Assembly: GCA_024330185.1 (NCBI GenBank)
Contig: JANDLV010000021.1
Coordinates: forward strand, 1 to 60,697
Direction: 5' to 3'
Source of the DNA: Candidatus Siliceabacter maunaloa
GTDB lineage: Bacteria > Actinomycetota > Thermoleophilia > Solirubrobacterales > Solirubrobacteraceae
Length of the DNA stretch: 60,697 nucleotides
The notes beneath the pieces were generated by a model. The model did not search any database. It saw only the letters and a list, made by a program, of their open reading frames with translations, and was not told the DNA's origin. Below, piece by piece: positions 19,591-28,453 of this stretch; the first letter of the stretch is position 1; each line of letters begins with the position of its first letter. The translations under genes were made by a program, and so were the position numbers.

Positions 19591-19645
19591 GAGGTCTGGG
19601 GCGCCATGCGCGACATCTTCGGGAGTACCAGCCGAAGTTCTGGAG
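19591..19645 (+). pseudogene. Remnant of a second acyl-CoA mutase 3' end
   Basis: About 53 bases match the last codons of the mutase gene at 9785-9837 with 7 differences, mostly third-position. Allowing for one missing G, they encode EVWGAMRDIFGEYQPKFW. The copy is in the same orientation as the intact gene, 9.8 kb away. The silent-type differences show it descends from a coding homologue, not from a recent copy. The bases from 19455 to 19590 hold no recognised gene. Confidence 0.6.
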
Positions 19646-19649
19646 TCCA

Positions 19650-20594
19650 TCAGCTCGCGGGACCCAGGATGTCTATATCCCGGAGCTCGAAAGTCCGTCG
19701 TTCGTTGCCGGAGCGCGCCAGGCGCTCGACCCGTACCTGGATGTCGGCGGCCACCCGCTGGTTCCACGCATCACCCACCAGTGGGTAGAGGCCCTCATCG
19801 AAGCGCCCAAAGATCAGGGTGCCATCGTCCTGAAGCAGGCGGAAGCCACGTGTGCGTGCGTTGGCCACCTCATACAGGACACCTTCGACCTGTAGCTGCT
19901 CACTGCTGACCTCTTCAGTTCGCTCCAAGATGGCGAGGGCACGACCTGCGGTGGATCGGGGCAATACAGGGTCTCGGTCTCTCGTGCGCCAGGCAACCCC
20001 TACCTGCTCAGCCACTACGACCTCGAGGAACTGGACGTACTTGGCGGCTACACGATCGTTGTAGCGACGGGCCACCGTTATGACTTCCTCGCTGGAGCCG
20101 GCCTCGATGAGTTCCATTAGATGGCCAACGACGTCCTCAGCCTTGGAGAACACCTGGGTCAGTGGCTCATCAACCGAGATCTGGAACGCCTCGCCTTCTC
20201 CGGGAGTGAAGTAGAAGCCGGCCGAGCCCCAAGCGACATGCACAAGACGAAGCGCACCGATGCCGCCCGGCAACCGAGCAGGTCCGCTCTTGCCAACGTT
20301 CCCGTACATCGCGGCGGCGAGCATCGTGACCAACTCGTCCAGGGCGCTCAGGGCCTCGCCCGCTAGCCGCGCCCCGATGGAGGCTTTCACTGGCTCGCCC
20401 ATGAACGCGACCCCGAGCACCTCGGCGATCTTGAGGTTCCGGATCGTCCCCGTCCGCCACGGACTCTCCGGAACGTCGGCGCCCTCGTCAGCCCTTTTGG
20501 GTTCTTCCGAGGGCGGGGGATCGACCGGCTCATCGGTTCCCCGATCTGGCTTGTCCTCAGACGGGCGGTCTTCTTCCTCTCGCTCCTCAGACAC
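19650..20594 (-). CDS. Unknown protein with acidic N-terminal tail, partner of a membrane protein
   Basis: The 314-residue protein begins at a GTG eight bases inside the upstream membrane-protein gene. Residues 1-45 are almost all Glu/Asp/Pro/Ser/Lys (disordered). Then follow an alpha/beta domain (KIAEVLGVAFMGEPVKASIGAR), a helical stretch, and an RNA/DNA-binding-looking C-terminal domain (RVERLARSGNERRTFELRDIDIL). No family is recognised. It is co-transcribed with the membrane protein and divergent from the methyltransferase gene; this places it at the edge of the defence locus, but the functional link is inferred. Confidence 0.6.
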   Translation of the reverse strand: MSEEREEEDRPSEDKPDRGTDEPVDPPPSEEPKRADEGADVPESPWRTGTIRNLKIAEVLGVAFMGEPVKASIGARLAGEALSALDELVTMLAAAMYGNVGKSGPARLPGGIGALRLVHVAWGSAGFYFTPGEGEAFQISVDEPLTQVFSKAEDVVGHLMELIEAGSSEEVITVARRYNDRVAAKYVQFLEVVVAEQVGVAWRTRDRDPVLPRSTAGRALAILERTEEVSSEQLQVEGVLYEVANARTRGFRLLQDDGTLIFGRFDEGLYPLVGDAWNQRVAADIQVRVERLARSGNERRTFELRDIDILGPAS

Positions 20595-21132
20595 CAAAGA
20601 CCCTTGACGCGAGAGCGACCGCAAGCTCAGCGAAGGCCAATGCGAGCGCCCACCACCAAGCGCCCGTGGCGCCCTCAAGAGCACTTGCGCGGTCGGCGTT
20701 GACCTGCTGTGCCTTGCCGAGAAGGTTGCGGTAGAGCAGCACCAACTGACGGCCGAATCGCTCAGGCTCCCGCTCGGCCGACAAGAGCATGTCTTCGAGG
20801 GTTTCTTGGTTGACCGCTGGCTGAGGGCGAAGCTTCCATACACGAGCGCTCCGGCGCATCGCCGTGAAGAGGGCGATGCCAGCGACCACGGCTGCAATGG
20901 CAATCGCGGTCGCCCACACGGGCGGGGTATCTCCGCGCAGAGATACGGCGGCGACGGCTTGGACAACCGCGAACCATGACCCGGCGAGCGTCATCTGACC
21001 TCGCGCCTTGGCGTCGTAGCGTTCCGCGCGCTGGAACTCCTGATCCAGCGCCTTCCGGGCAGCCTCGACAACCTGCTTGAGGCCTTCTCCGGTGGCACCG
21101 TGCTCGAGATCCATGGGTTGCGTCGTGCTCAC
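20587..21132 (-). CDS. Small membrane protein, SLATT-like topology
   Basis: The 181-residue protein has an N-terminal amphipathic helix (GLKQVVEAARKALDQEFQRAER), two closely spaced membrane helices (about 48-67 and 73-91), a long cytoplasmic helix (residues 105-150) and a final membrane helix (WWWALALAFAELAVALAS). The start-helix/hairpin/long-helix plan recalls SLATT-type and other 2-3TM effectors that accompany nucleotide-sensing defence genes, but I see no diagnostic motif. It is the first gene of a two-gene unit divergent from the giant methyltransferase. Confidence 0.6.
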   Translation of the reverse strand: MSTTQPMDLEHGATGEGLKQVVEAARKALDQEFQRAERYDAKARGQMTLAGSWFAVVQAVAAVSLRGDTPPVWATAIAIAAVVAGIALFTAMRRSARVWKLRPQPAVNQETLEDMLLSAEREPERFGRQLVLLYRNLLGKAQQVNADRASALEGATGAWWWALALAFAELAVALASRVFGV

Positions 21133-21297
21133 AGTCGCAGGCTACCCCGCGAGTACGACATCGACTGCCGGTCGACACACTTCCTGCACGATTAACCAGT
21201 CTTGGTGCTGCCCCTGCGCACTCTCGTTGCCATCACGCGGTGATCCGGCACGCGGCCGGGTGGAGGCTTCGCCTCGTGTCCGCGCCGCCAGCCTCGA

Positions 21298-21339
21298 TAG
21301 CCTCGTGTGGTGCCGCGATCCCTGCGCTGCGCCTCGTGA
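21298..21339 (+). promoter_or_regulatory. Possible leaderless nonapeptide upstream of the methyltransferase
   Basis: TAGCCT at 21298-21303 followed by six bases and GTG at 21310 fits the local leaderless promoter pattern. The GTG opens a nine-codon frame (VPRSLRCAS) whose TGA overlaps the GTG at 21336 of the methyltransferase as GTGA. Either a leader peptide couples translation, or the real start differs. Confidence 0.35.
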
Positions 21340-24300
21340 ACGCCGCCGAGCTGTTCGCCGGGGTCTCGGCCCTGAGCGGGGCGCGGGACGCGGGTGCCGA
21401 CGGGAACGGGATCGCGGCCAGCCGGCTGGTCAACGGGATCGAGTACGCCCACGCGACGGCGGTCGACGAGCGAAAGCTGCGCGCCGCATGGGGCCGGCGG
21501 CAGGGCGGTGGGGCGACGCCGCTGGTGCTGATCGCCGACGACCCGGAGGCCGACGGGCACGTCCGGGTCCTGGGACCGCAGAAGGACGGTCCGCTGCGCC
21601 GTGTCCGCGCCGAGGCGATGTTGGGGCTGATCGAGCGCACGGCTCCGTTGAAGCGCCTGCAGGCGGCGCGGCTGGTGGCCGAGGAGGTCGAGCGGCTGGA
21701 CCTCGAGCGCGTCGCCGGGCTGAAGGTCCGCGGGCTGGGCACCGAGCATCTCTACGGCACCCGCCTGCCGGGCTCGCCGCGCTGGGCGCAGCTCGCGGAG
21801 CTGGCCGAGGGCGTGAGCCGGGCCGGGTGGCGCGAGCTGCTGGGCGATCTGGGCTACGCCATCGAGCCGCTGCCCCGCCAGGGCCACCTCGCCAAGGCCG
21901 AGGGACGCCCGGCCGTGGTCATCCACCCGCGCGGCGAGGCCGCCCACTTCGCGCGGCTGGACGAGCACGGACGCCTGCCCGAGGGCGCGCTGATCACCGA
22001 CTGCGCCGCGCACGGCGCCCGCTACGGGATCCTGGCCGCCGGGCCGCGGCTGCGCCTGCTGGCCGCCGGCGACGAGGACGCGGGCAGCGCGACGCGCTAC
22101 CTGGAGCTCGACGCCTCGGCGCTGGAGCCGGAGACCCGGCCCCTGCTCGGCCTGCTCTCGCCGCGCTACCTGGCCGGCGGCGAGCTGCAGGCGCTGCTGA
22201 CCGACGCGCGCGACTACGGCCAGCGCCTGCGCGAGCGCCTGGACGTGGTGATCCGCCAGCACGTGCTGCCCGGCCTGGGCCTCGGATTGGGGCGCTGGGC
22301 GCGCGCCGAGGGCCTGGAGCCCTCCGAGGAGCGCACCCGCGCGGAGCTGGAGGCGGCGGCGCTCGTTTTCGTCTTCCGTGCGCTCTTCCTGCTCTACGCC
22401 GAGAGCGCCGGCCACCTGCCCATGGCCAACCCGACCTACGCGGCTAAGAGCCTCACGCGCACCGCCGAGCGCGCGTGGACCGAGCAGGACGACGCCGACC
22501 TGAACGCCACCGCGCTGTGGGACGACGTCAGCGCGCTGGTGCGCCGCATGCGCACCGGGCAGCGTGCGTGGGATCTGCCCGCCTACAACGGCGACCTGTT
22601 CGCCGCCGACGCAATCGCCGGCGCGGAGCTGCTGGAGCGCGCCGCGCTGCCCGATGCCCAGCTCGCACCTGTGCTCGTGGCGCTCGCCCGCGACCCCGAT
22701 GATCCCTCGGTCGGCGCCGACTTCTCCGGGTTGGAGATCGGCCACCTGGGCTATGTCTACGAGGGCCTGCTCTCCCTGCGCCTGACGCCCGCCGACCGCG
22801 ACCTCATCTACGACGAGCGCGCCGACCGCTACGTGCCCGCGCAGGACGGCGACGAGGTCCCCGAGGCGCGCGCCGGCGACCTGGTGTGGCTGACCGACGA
22901 GGGCGGGCGCAAGAGTGGCGGCGTCTACTACACGCGCACCGAGCTCGTGCGCCATCTGGTGCGCGGCGCCGTGGGGCCGGCGTTCGACCGCCATCTCGAG
23001 GGGATCAGCGCGCTGGCCACGACCGACCCCGCGGCCGCGGCGGCCCGGCTGTTCGACTTCCACGTGCTCGACCCCGCCTGTGGCAGCGCGCACTTCCTGG
23101 TCGAGGTCGTCGACGAGCTGGCCGACAAGGTCGCCGCGCTGCTGGGGCAGGTGGCGCTGCCCGCGGTGCGCGAGGAGCTCGACCGCCTGCGGTCCAGCGC
23201 CGGCGCGACCTGGGGCGCGGGCATCGAGGACACCGCGCTGCTCAAGCGCCTGATCCTCAAGCGCTGCGTGTACGGGGTGGATCTCTCCCCGATGGGCGCG
23301 GAGATCGCCAAGATCTCGCTCTGGCTGCACTCCTTCGTGCCCGGCCTGTCGCTGGCCTACCTGGACCACAACGTCCAGCGGGGCAACGCGCTGATCGGGG
23401 TGGCCCGGCCCGACGCCATCGGCGGCGAGGGGCAGGCGACCCTGTTCGACGACGCCATCGCCGCCGCGATGCGCGAGGCGGCGGCCAAGGCCGCGCAGAT
23501 CCGCGCCACCGACGACGCCCGCCCCGAGGACGTCAGGGCCAGCCACCACGCCGACGAGGAGCTGCACGCCGCCGTGGCCGGCGCCCGCACGGTCTTCGAC
23601 CTGTGGACGGCGCAGCCGCTGGGGCTGGCCGGCGCGCGCGAGGAGGCGCTGCTGCGCGGCCAGGAGCTGGTGGCCGGCGCTTCGTCGCCGCTGGCCGGGG
23701 AGGCCGGTGGGCTTGCCCGTCGCGAGGCGTTCCTGCACTGGCCGCTGGCCTTCGCCGAGGTCTTCGCGCGCGAGAACCCGGGCTTCGACGCGGTGGTGGG
23801 CAACCCGCCGTGGGACGAGGTCACCGTGGAGGAGCTGGGCTTCTACGCGCGCTACCGGCCGGGGTTGCGGTCGCTGGCCGAGGCGCCGCGGCGCACCGAG
23901 CTGGCCCGTCTTCTCGAGGAGCGCCCCGAGCTGACCGAGCACCTGGCCGCCGAGCAGGAGCGCCTGGCCGCGACGCGCCGGGCCTTCGCCACCGGCGGCG
24001 ACTACGTGACGAGCGTGGGCGACCCCGACGTCTACAAGCTGTTCTGCCAGCGCTACGGGCACGTGCTGCGCGAGGGCGGCGCGCTCGGCGTCGTCCTGCC
24101 GCGCAGCGCGTTCCTGGCCAAGGGGTCGGCGCCCTTCCGCGAGTGGCTGTTCACGCAGGCGCCGCCCGAGCGGATCGATGTGCTGGTCAACCGCGGCTCG
24201 TGGGCCTTCGAGATGGAGCCGCGCTATTCGGTGGCGCTGCTGCGGGCACGCCGTGACGCGGCGGCCGAGGAGGACCAGGCCTTCGAGGTCGCTGGCGTGG

Positions 24301-25247
24301 CCGACTCCGCGGCGGCCTTCGTCGAGCAGGCGGCGCGGCCGGGTCTGATCATGCGCGCCACCGCGCTGGGCCGCCTGCACGAGGTGCCGCTGCTGCCCTC
24401 CCAGGCCGCCGCCGATCTGCTGGCCAGGCTGCGCACCGGCCCGGCGTTCCCTTTCGGCGGCGGGCGCTGGCGCTGCTTCGCGGTGCGCGAGTTCGACGAG
24501 GCCATGGACAAGGGCCTGTGGCAGGGCGCCACCGATGGCCGGCCGCTGTGGAAGGGCGCGAGCTTCGACCAGTTCGATCCTCACGGCGCCGGCGAGCGTC
24601 CGTGTCCGGCGAGCCCCGAGGCCGAGGCCAAGGCCGCCAAGCGTCGCCCGGGCGCCGATTCGCTGCTCGCCGAGGAGGCCACCGTGGCCGCGCGGCGGAT
24701 GGCCGTCGAGCGCTCGCGCGACCGCGCGCGCGTGGCCTTCCGCGACGTGAGCCGCGCGACGGACTCGCGCACCGTGCGCGCCGCCCTCATCCCCCCGGCC
24801 ACCTACCTCACCAACAAGGCCCCCTATCTGGCCTTCCTGGAGGAGGACCCGCGGGCCGAGGCGGCGTGCCTGGCCCTCCTGGACAGCCTGGTCTTCGACT
24901 GGCAGGCGCGGCGGTTCGTGGAGACCAACCTCAACTTCTTCATCCTCGAGGGCCTGCGCCTCCCCGAGCTGACCGAGGCCGACGTCGCCCCCCTCGCCAC
25001 ACCCGCCGCTCGCCTCTCCTGCCCCGACGAGCGCTTCGCCGACTTCGCCGCGGCCACCGGCGTGCAGGTCGGCCCCCTCTCCGCCGACGAGCGCGCTGCT
25101 CTGCGCGCCGACATCGACGCCCTCGTCGCGCGCGCCTACGGCCTGACCACCGAGGAGCTCGAGGTGGTCTTCGCCGACTTCACGCTCGGCGCCGTGCCGG
25201 CCGAGTACCGCCAGCTCGTGCGCGACCGCTTTGCAGCGCTGCCGTGA
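21336..25247 (+). CDS. Giant Eco57I/PglX-like N6-adenine DNA methyltransferase
   Basis: The 1303-residue protein (start GTG 21336; an upstream GTG at 21240 would add 32 residues) belongs to the gamma-type adenine methylases of type IIG and BREX-like systems. An N-terminal region ends with FVFRALFLLYAESAGHLP. Then come GGVYYTRTELVRHLV (about 528), the SAM motif DPACGSAHFL (about 579) and the catalytic motif NPPW (823-826), with about 240 residues between the two. The C-terminal third, with TYLTNKAPYLAFLEEDP and a terminal helical part, is probably the target-recognition domain. No PD-(D/E)xK nuclease is obvious. It ends in a GTGA overlap with the helicase gene, so the two are made together. 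It would mark or recognise host DNA (inference). Confidence 0.88.
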   Translation: MNAAELFAGVSALSGARDAGADGNGIAASRLVNGIEYAHATAVDERKLRAAWGRRQGGGATPLVLIADDPEADGHVRVLGPQKDGPLRRVRAEAMLGLIERTAPLKRLQAARLVAEEVERLDLERVAGLKVRGLGTEHLYGTRLPGSPRWAQLAELAEGVSRAGWRELLGDLGYAIEPLPRQGHLAKAEGRPAVVIHPRGEAAHFARLDEHGRLPEGALITDCAAHGARYGILAAGPRLRLLAAGDEDAGSATRYLELDASALEPETRPLLGLLSPRYLAGGELQALLTDARDYGQRLRERLDVVIRQHVLPGLGLGLGRWARAEGLEPSEERTRAELEAAALVFVFRALFLLYAESAGHLPMANPTYAAKSLTRTAERAWTEQDDADLNATALWDDVSALVRRMRTGQRAWDLPAYNGDLFAADAIAGAELLERAALPDAQLAPVLVALARDPDDPSVGADFSGLEIGHLGYVYEGLLSLRLTPADRDLIYDERADRYVPAQDGDEVPEARAGDLVWLTDEGGRKSGGVYYTRTELVRHLVRGAVGPAFDRHLEGISALATTDPAAAAARLFDFHVLDPACGSAHFLVEVVDELADKVAALLGQVALPAVREELDRLRSSAGATWGAGIEDTALLKRLILKRCVYGVDLSPMGAEIAKISLWLHSFVPGLSLAYLDHNVQRGNALIGVARPDAIGGEGQATLFDDAIAAAMREAAAKAAQIRATDDARPEDVRASHHADEELHAAVAGARTVFDLWTAQPLGLAGAREEALLRGQELVAGASSPLAGEAGGLARREAFLHWPLAFAEVFARENPGFDAVVGNPPWDEVTVEELGFYARYRPGLRSLAEAPRRTELARLLEERPELTEHLAAEQERLAATRRAFATGGDYVTSVGDPDVYKLFCQRYGHVLREGGALGVVLPRSAFLAKGSAPFREWLFTQAPPERIDVLVNRGSWAFEMEPRYSVALLRARRDAAAEEDQAFEVAGVADSAAAFVEQAARPGLIMRATALGRLHEVPLLPSQAAADLLARLRTGPAFPFGGGRWRCFAVREFDEAMDKGLWQGATDGRPLWKGASFDQFDPHGAGERPCPASPEAEAKAAKRRPGADSLLAEEATVAARRMAVERSRDRARVAFRDVSRATDSRTVRAALIPPATYLTNKAPYLAFLEEDPRAEAACLALLDSLVFDWQARRFVETNLNFFILEGLRLPELTEADVAPLATPAARLSCPDERFADFAAATGVQVGPLSADERAALRADIDALVARAYGLTTEELEVVFADFTLGAVPAEYRQLVRDRFAALP

Positions 25248-28200
25248 GCGGCGCCCCCGAGCTGCTCGACAACGCCGACGGCCGTCGGCATGGTCCCGCG
25301 TTGGCCTACCTGGTCGGCGACCTCGACGCCAAGCACGGGCTCTCGGTGGCGACCGGCTACGTCAACCTCGACGGGCTGCACCACCTGGCCACGCTGGCCG
25401 ATGGGCGCCCGACGCGGCTGCTCGTGGGCGCCGAGCCCGCCGCCGGGCTGGGCGTGGCGCAGCCGCTGGGCGTCTTCGAGGCCCACCGCGAGGCGCTGCG
25501 CGCCGAGCGCGACCTGTCGCGCTTCCCGCCCTCGCGGGCGGCCAAGCGCCTGACCGCCGTCGAGGCGTGGCTGGCCCGCCCGGAGGTGCGCGTGCGCCGC
25601 TACGTCGAGCGCTTCCTGCACGGCAAGGCCTACCTGTTCGGCGACGTCGACGACCCGCGCGCGGCGCTGGTGACCTCGGCCAACCTCACCGGCGCCGGGC
25701 TGCACCACAACCTCGAGCTGGGCAGCGTGCGCTATGACAAGGCGCCCTGCCGCGACGCGATCACGTGGTTCGACGGCCTGTGGGCCGGCAGCGTCGACTA
25801 CGAGGACGACCTGCGTGCGCTGCTCTTCCCCGGCGTCGACCTGGTCGACCCCCAGACCGTCTACCTGCGCGCGCTGCTGGAGCTCCAGCCGCCCGAGCTC
25901 GACGAGCCCCAGCGCGCCACGCGGCCCACCGACCTCGAGCTGGCGCCCTTCCAGCGCGACGGCTACGAGCGCGCGCGCGTCATCGCCCAGCGCCACGGCG
26001 GCGTGGTCTACGCCGACGGGGTGGGCACCGGCAAGACCGAGGTCGGCCTGGCCTTCATCGAGGAGCGCACCAAGGAGTCGGGGGTCTACGCGCTGGTGGT
26101 CGCTCCGGCGCAGCTCGCCGAGCGCTGGCGCGAGCGCATCGTGCAGGCCAAGCTCCCGGCGCAGGTCATCTCCTTCAACGAGCTGGCCGCCGACGAGCAG
26201 CTCGCGCCCCGCGCGCGCAACCCGCGCCGCGTGCTGCACAACCGCAAGGACGCCTACCGCCTGATCCTCGTCGACGAGGCCCACGCGCTGCGCAACGACG
26301 AGACGACCTGGTATCGCGCCATGGAGCGGCTGCTGGGCGGGGCGCCCAAGCAGGTGGTACTGCTCACGGCCACGCCGATCAACAACGGCCTGTGGGACCT
26401 CTTCAACCTCGTGATGCTGTTCGCCCGCCACGACCGCGGGCTGGCCTCGGCGGGCATCGACTCCATCGGCGCGCTGTTCGAGGCGGCGGGCGCCGGCGGC
26501 CGCGACGCCGAGGACCTCGATCCCGACGCGTTGTTCCCCCTCGCCGACGCGGTCAGTGTGCGCCGCGACCGCCGCTTCATCGAGCGCGAGTACGCCGGCG
26601 AGCAGTTTCCCGACGGCACGCCGGTGCGCTTCCCCACCCCGCGCCTGACCACGCTGCGCTACGACCTCGACGCCGCCCACCCCGGCCTCGTCGATCGCGT
26701 GGCCGCCTGCATCGACGCGCTGACCATGGCCCGCTACCGCCCGACCGCGTTCGCGCTGGACGCCGACGAGTCCGCGGCCGAGGCCCAGCTCGGCGGGCTG
26801 TTGCGCTCGGGGATCCTCAAGCGCTTCGAGTCCTGCTGGGCGGCCTGCCTGGAGACCACCGAGGCCATGCTCAGCGCCCACGACGCCTTCCTGACCAGTT
26901 GGGAGGCTGGGAGCGTGCCCTCGCGCGAGACGTTGCGCCAGGCCGCCCGCGAGGAGCTCGACGACGCGGGCATCGCCGCCTGGATCGAGCGTCAGCTCGA
27001 GGACGACGATGCAGCGCGGCCGGTCGTCGACTTCGATCCCGAGTACGCCCAGCACGTTCGCGCCGACCGCGACCGCCTGCAGTCCATACGCGACGAGCTG
27101 GCGGCCCTCAGCGCGGACGACGATCCCAAGCTGGCGGCGCTGATCGAGCTGCTCGAGGACTCCCCAGCGGTCAAGGTGGCGGTGTTCACCACGTTCGGCG
27201 CGACGGTCCGCTACCTGGACCGCCACCTCCCCCAGCGCCCGGGCGGCCGCGCGCGACTGGCCATCGTGGGCGGCGAGACCGCGCCCGACCAGCGCACCGC
27301 GCTGCTGAGCCGCTTCGCGCCCGACACCGTGGTGCGTCCCGGCTACGAGCCGCCCCAGGGGGAGGTCGACCTCATCGTCTCCACCGACGTGCTCTCCGAG
27401 GGACAGAACCTCCAGCAGGCCCAGGGGGTCATCTCCTACGACATGCCCTGGAACCCCCAGCGGGTGGTGCAGCGCAACGGGCGCGTGATCCGCCTCATGT
27501 CCCCCCACGACGAGGTGCTGCTGACCACGATGCTGCCCGAGCCGGGCGACCTCGAGCGGCTGCTGGGCCTGGAGGCGCGCATCCGCACCAAGGTCCGCGC
27601 GGCGGGCGTCTACGGCATGGAGTCCGAGGTGATCGAGGGCTCCTCCGAGGAGGAGGAGGCGCTGCGCGCCTACGCGGACCGCCTCGCGGCCGGCGACGCG
27701 GGCCTGCTCGACGAGGCCGAGGACGAGTCGGGCGCCTTCGTGGGCGAGGCGCTGCGCCGTCTGGTCGAGCGGGCGATCCGCGAGGGCGAGGTGGCGCGCG
27801 TGCAGCGCCTGCCGTGGGGGGTCGGTGCCGTGTTCCGCCAGGCGCCGGGCGGCCGCTCGACGGGAGCGCCGGGGGTCTTCTTCGCGGTGCGCACGCCGGC
27901 CGGCCCCGACGGCGAGCCCGGTCGCCGACACTGGCGCTACGTCGAGGCCGGCTCGCTGGACCTCGTCGACAACGACCTGGAGATCCTGCGCCGCATCGAT
28001 CCCGGCGGCGGCGTCGCCCTGGAAACCGCCGAGGGAGTCGAGCTGGAAGCGGCCTGGCAGCGAGCCGCGCAGGGAATCGTCACGGCCCACAACGCGCGCG
28101 TGGACGTGCGCGCCGAGCAGGAGGCCATCGGGCCGCGCCAGCGCTGGGCGCTCGAGGTGCTGCGCGACCCCGGCGTCGCCTATGCCCCGGGCGCCGAGGA

Positions 28201-28444
28201 GGCCGAGCAGGCCCTCTCGGTAGGACGCAGCTCGACGGTGCGCAAGTCGCTGGGTGTTGTGCACGACCGGGTGCAGACGGCGGAGATCACCCTCGACCAG
28301 GCGGCGGCGCAGATCGTCGCGGTGGTCGAGGAGCTGGGTCTGCGCGGCGTCGAGCCGCCCGCGCCGCCCGCGCCCGTCACCGCCGACGAGCTGGGCGTCG
28401 TCTGCTGGATGGCGGTCCGGCCGTCGGCCGGTGCCGCCAGATAG
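25244..28444 (+). CDS. PLD-nuclease/SNF2-type helicase fusion
   Basis: The 1066-residue protein begins with a phospholipase-D-type nuclease domain with one HKD-like motif (LHGKAYLF, His126/Lys128, then TSANLTGAGLHHN). A superfamily 2 helicase core follows: GVGTGKT at about 259-266, DEAH box VDEAHALRN near 344, LLTATPINN, and the C-terminal lobe with FTTFGATVRYLD, STDVLSEGQNLQQAQG and QRNGRVIR. A 300-residue tail follows. SNF2-like helicases and PLD proteins both occur in DISARM, where they are separate genes; here they are one chain. The protein probably tracks along and cuts foreign DNA (inference). GTGA overlap with the methylase; the next gene starts nine bases later. Confidence 0.87.
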   Translation: MSGAPELLDNADGRRHGPALAYLVGDLDAKHGLSVATGYVNLDGLHHLATLADGRPTRLLVGAEPAAGLGVAQPLGVFEAHREALRAERDLSRFPPSRAAKRLTAVEAWLARPEVRVRRYVERFLHGKAYLFGDVDDPRAALVTSANLTGAGLHHNLELGSVRYDKAPCRDAITWFDGLWAGSVDYEDDLRALLFPGVDLVDPQTVYLRALLELQPPELDEPQRATRPTDLELAPFQRDGYERARVIAQRHGGVVYADGVGTGKTEVGLAFIEERTKESGVYALVVAPAQLAERWRERIVQAKLPAQVISFNELAADEQLAPRARNPRRVLHNRKDAYRLILVDEAHALRNDETTWYRAMERLLGGAPKQVVLLTATPINNGLWDLFNLVMLFARHDRGLASAGIDSIGALFEAAGAGGRDAEDLDPDALFPLADAVSVRRDRRFIEREYAGEQFPDGTPVRFPTPRLTTLRYDLDAAHPGLVDRVAACIDALTMARYRPTAFALDADESAAEAQLGGLLRSGILKRFESCWAACLETTEAMLSAHDAFLTSWEAGSVPSRETLRQAAREELDDAGIAAWIERQLEDDDAARPVVDFDPEYAQHVRADRDRLQSIRDELAALSADDDPKLAALIELLEDSPAVKVAVFTTFGATVRYLDRHLPQRPGGRARLAIVGGETAPDQRTALLSRFAPDTVVRPGYEPPQGEVDLIVSTDVLSEGQNLQQAQGVISYDMPWNPQRVVQRNGRVIRLMSPHDEVLLTTMLPEPGDLERLLGLEARIRTKVRAAGVYGMESEVIEGSSEEEEALRAYADRLAAGDAGLLDEAEDESGAFVGEALRRLVERAIREGEVARVQRLPWGVGAVFRQAPGGRSTGAPGVFFAVRTPAGPDGEPGRRHWRYVEAGSLDLVDNDLEILRRIDPGGGVALETAEGVELEAAWQRAAQGIVTAHNARVDVRAEQEAIGPRQRWALEVLRDPGVAYAPGAEEAEQALSVGRSSTVRKSLGVVHDRVQTAEITLDQAAAQIVAVVEELGLRGVEPPAPPAPVTADELGVVCWMAVRPSAGAAR

Positions 28445-28453
28445 GTTGATCGG

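Noticed and set aside
21192-24584. 1130-residue open frame on the minus strand opposite the methyltransferase
   Set aside because: Antisense shadow of a high-GC gene; composition (Arg, Gly, Gln, His, Leu) is typical of such shadows and no family motif is present.
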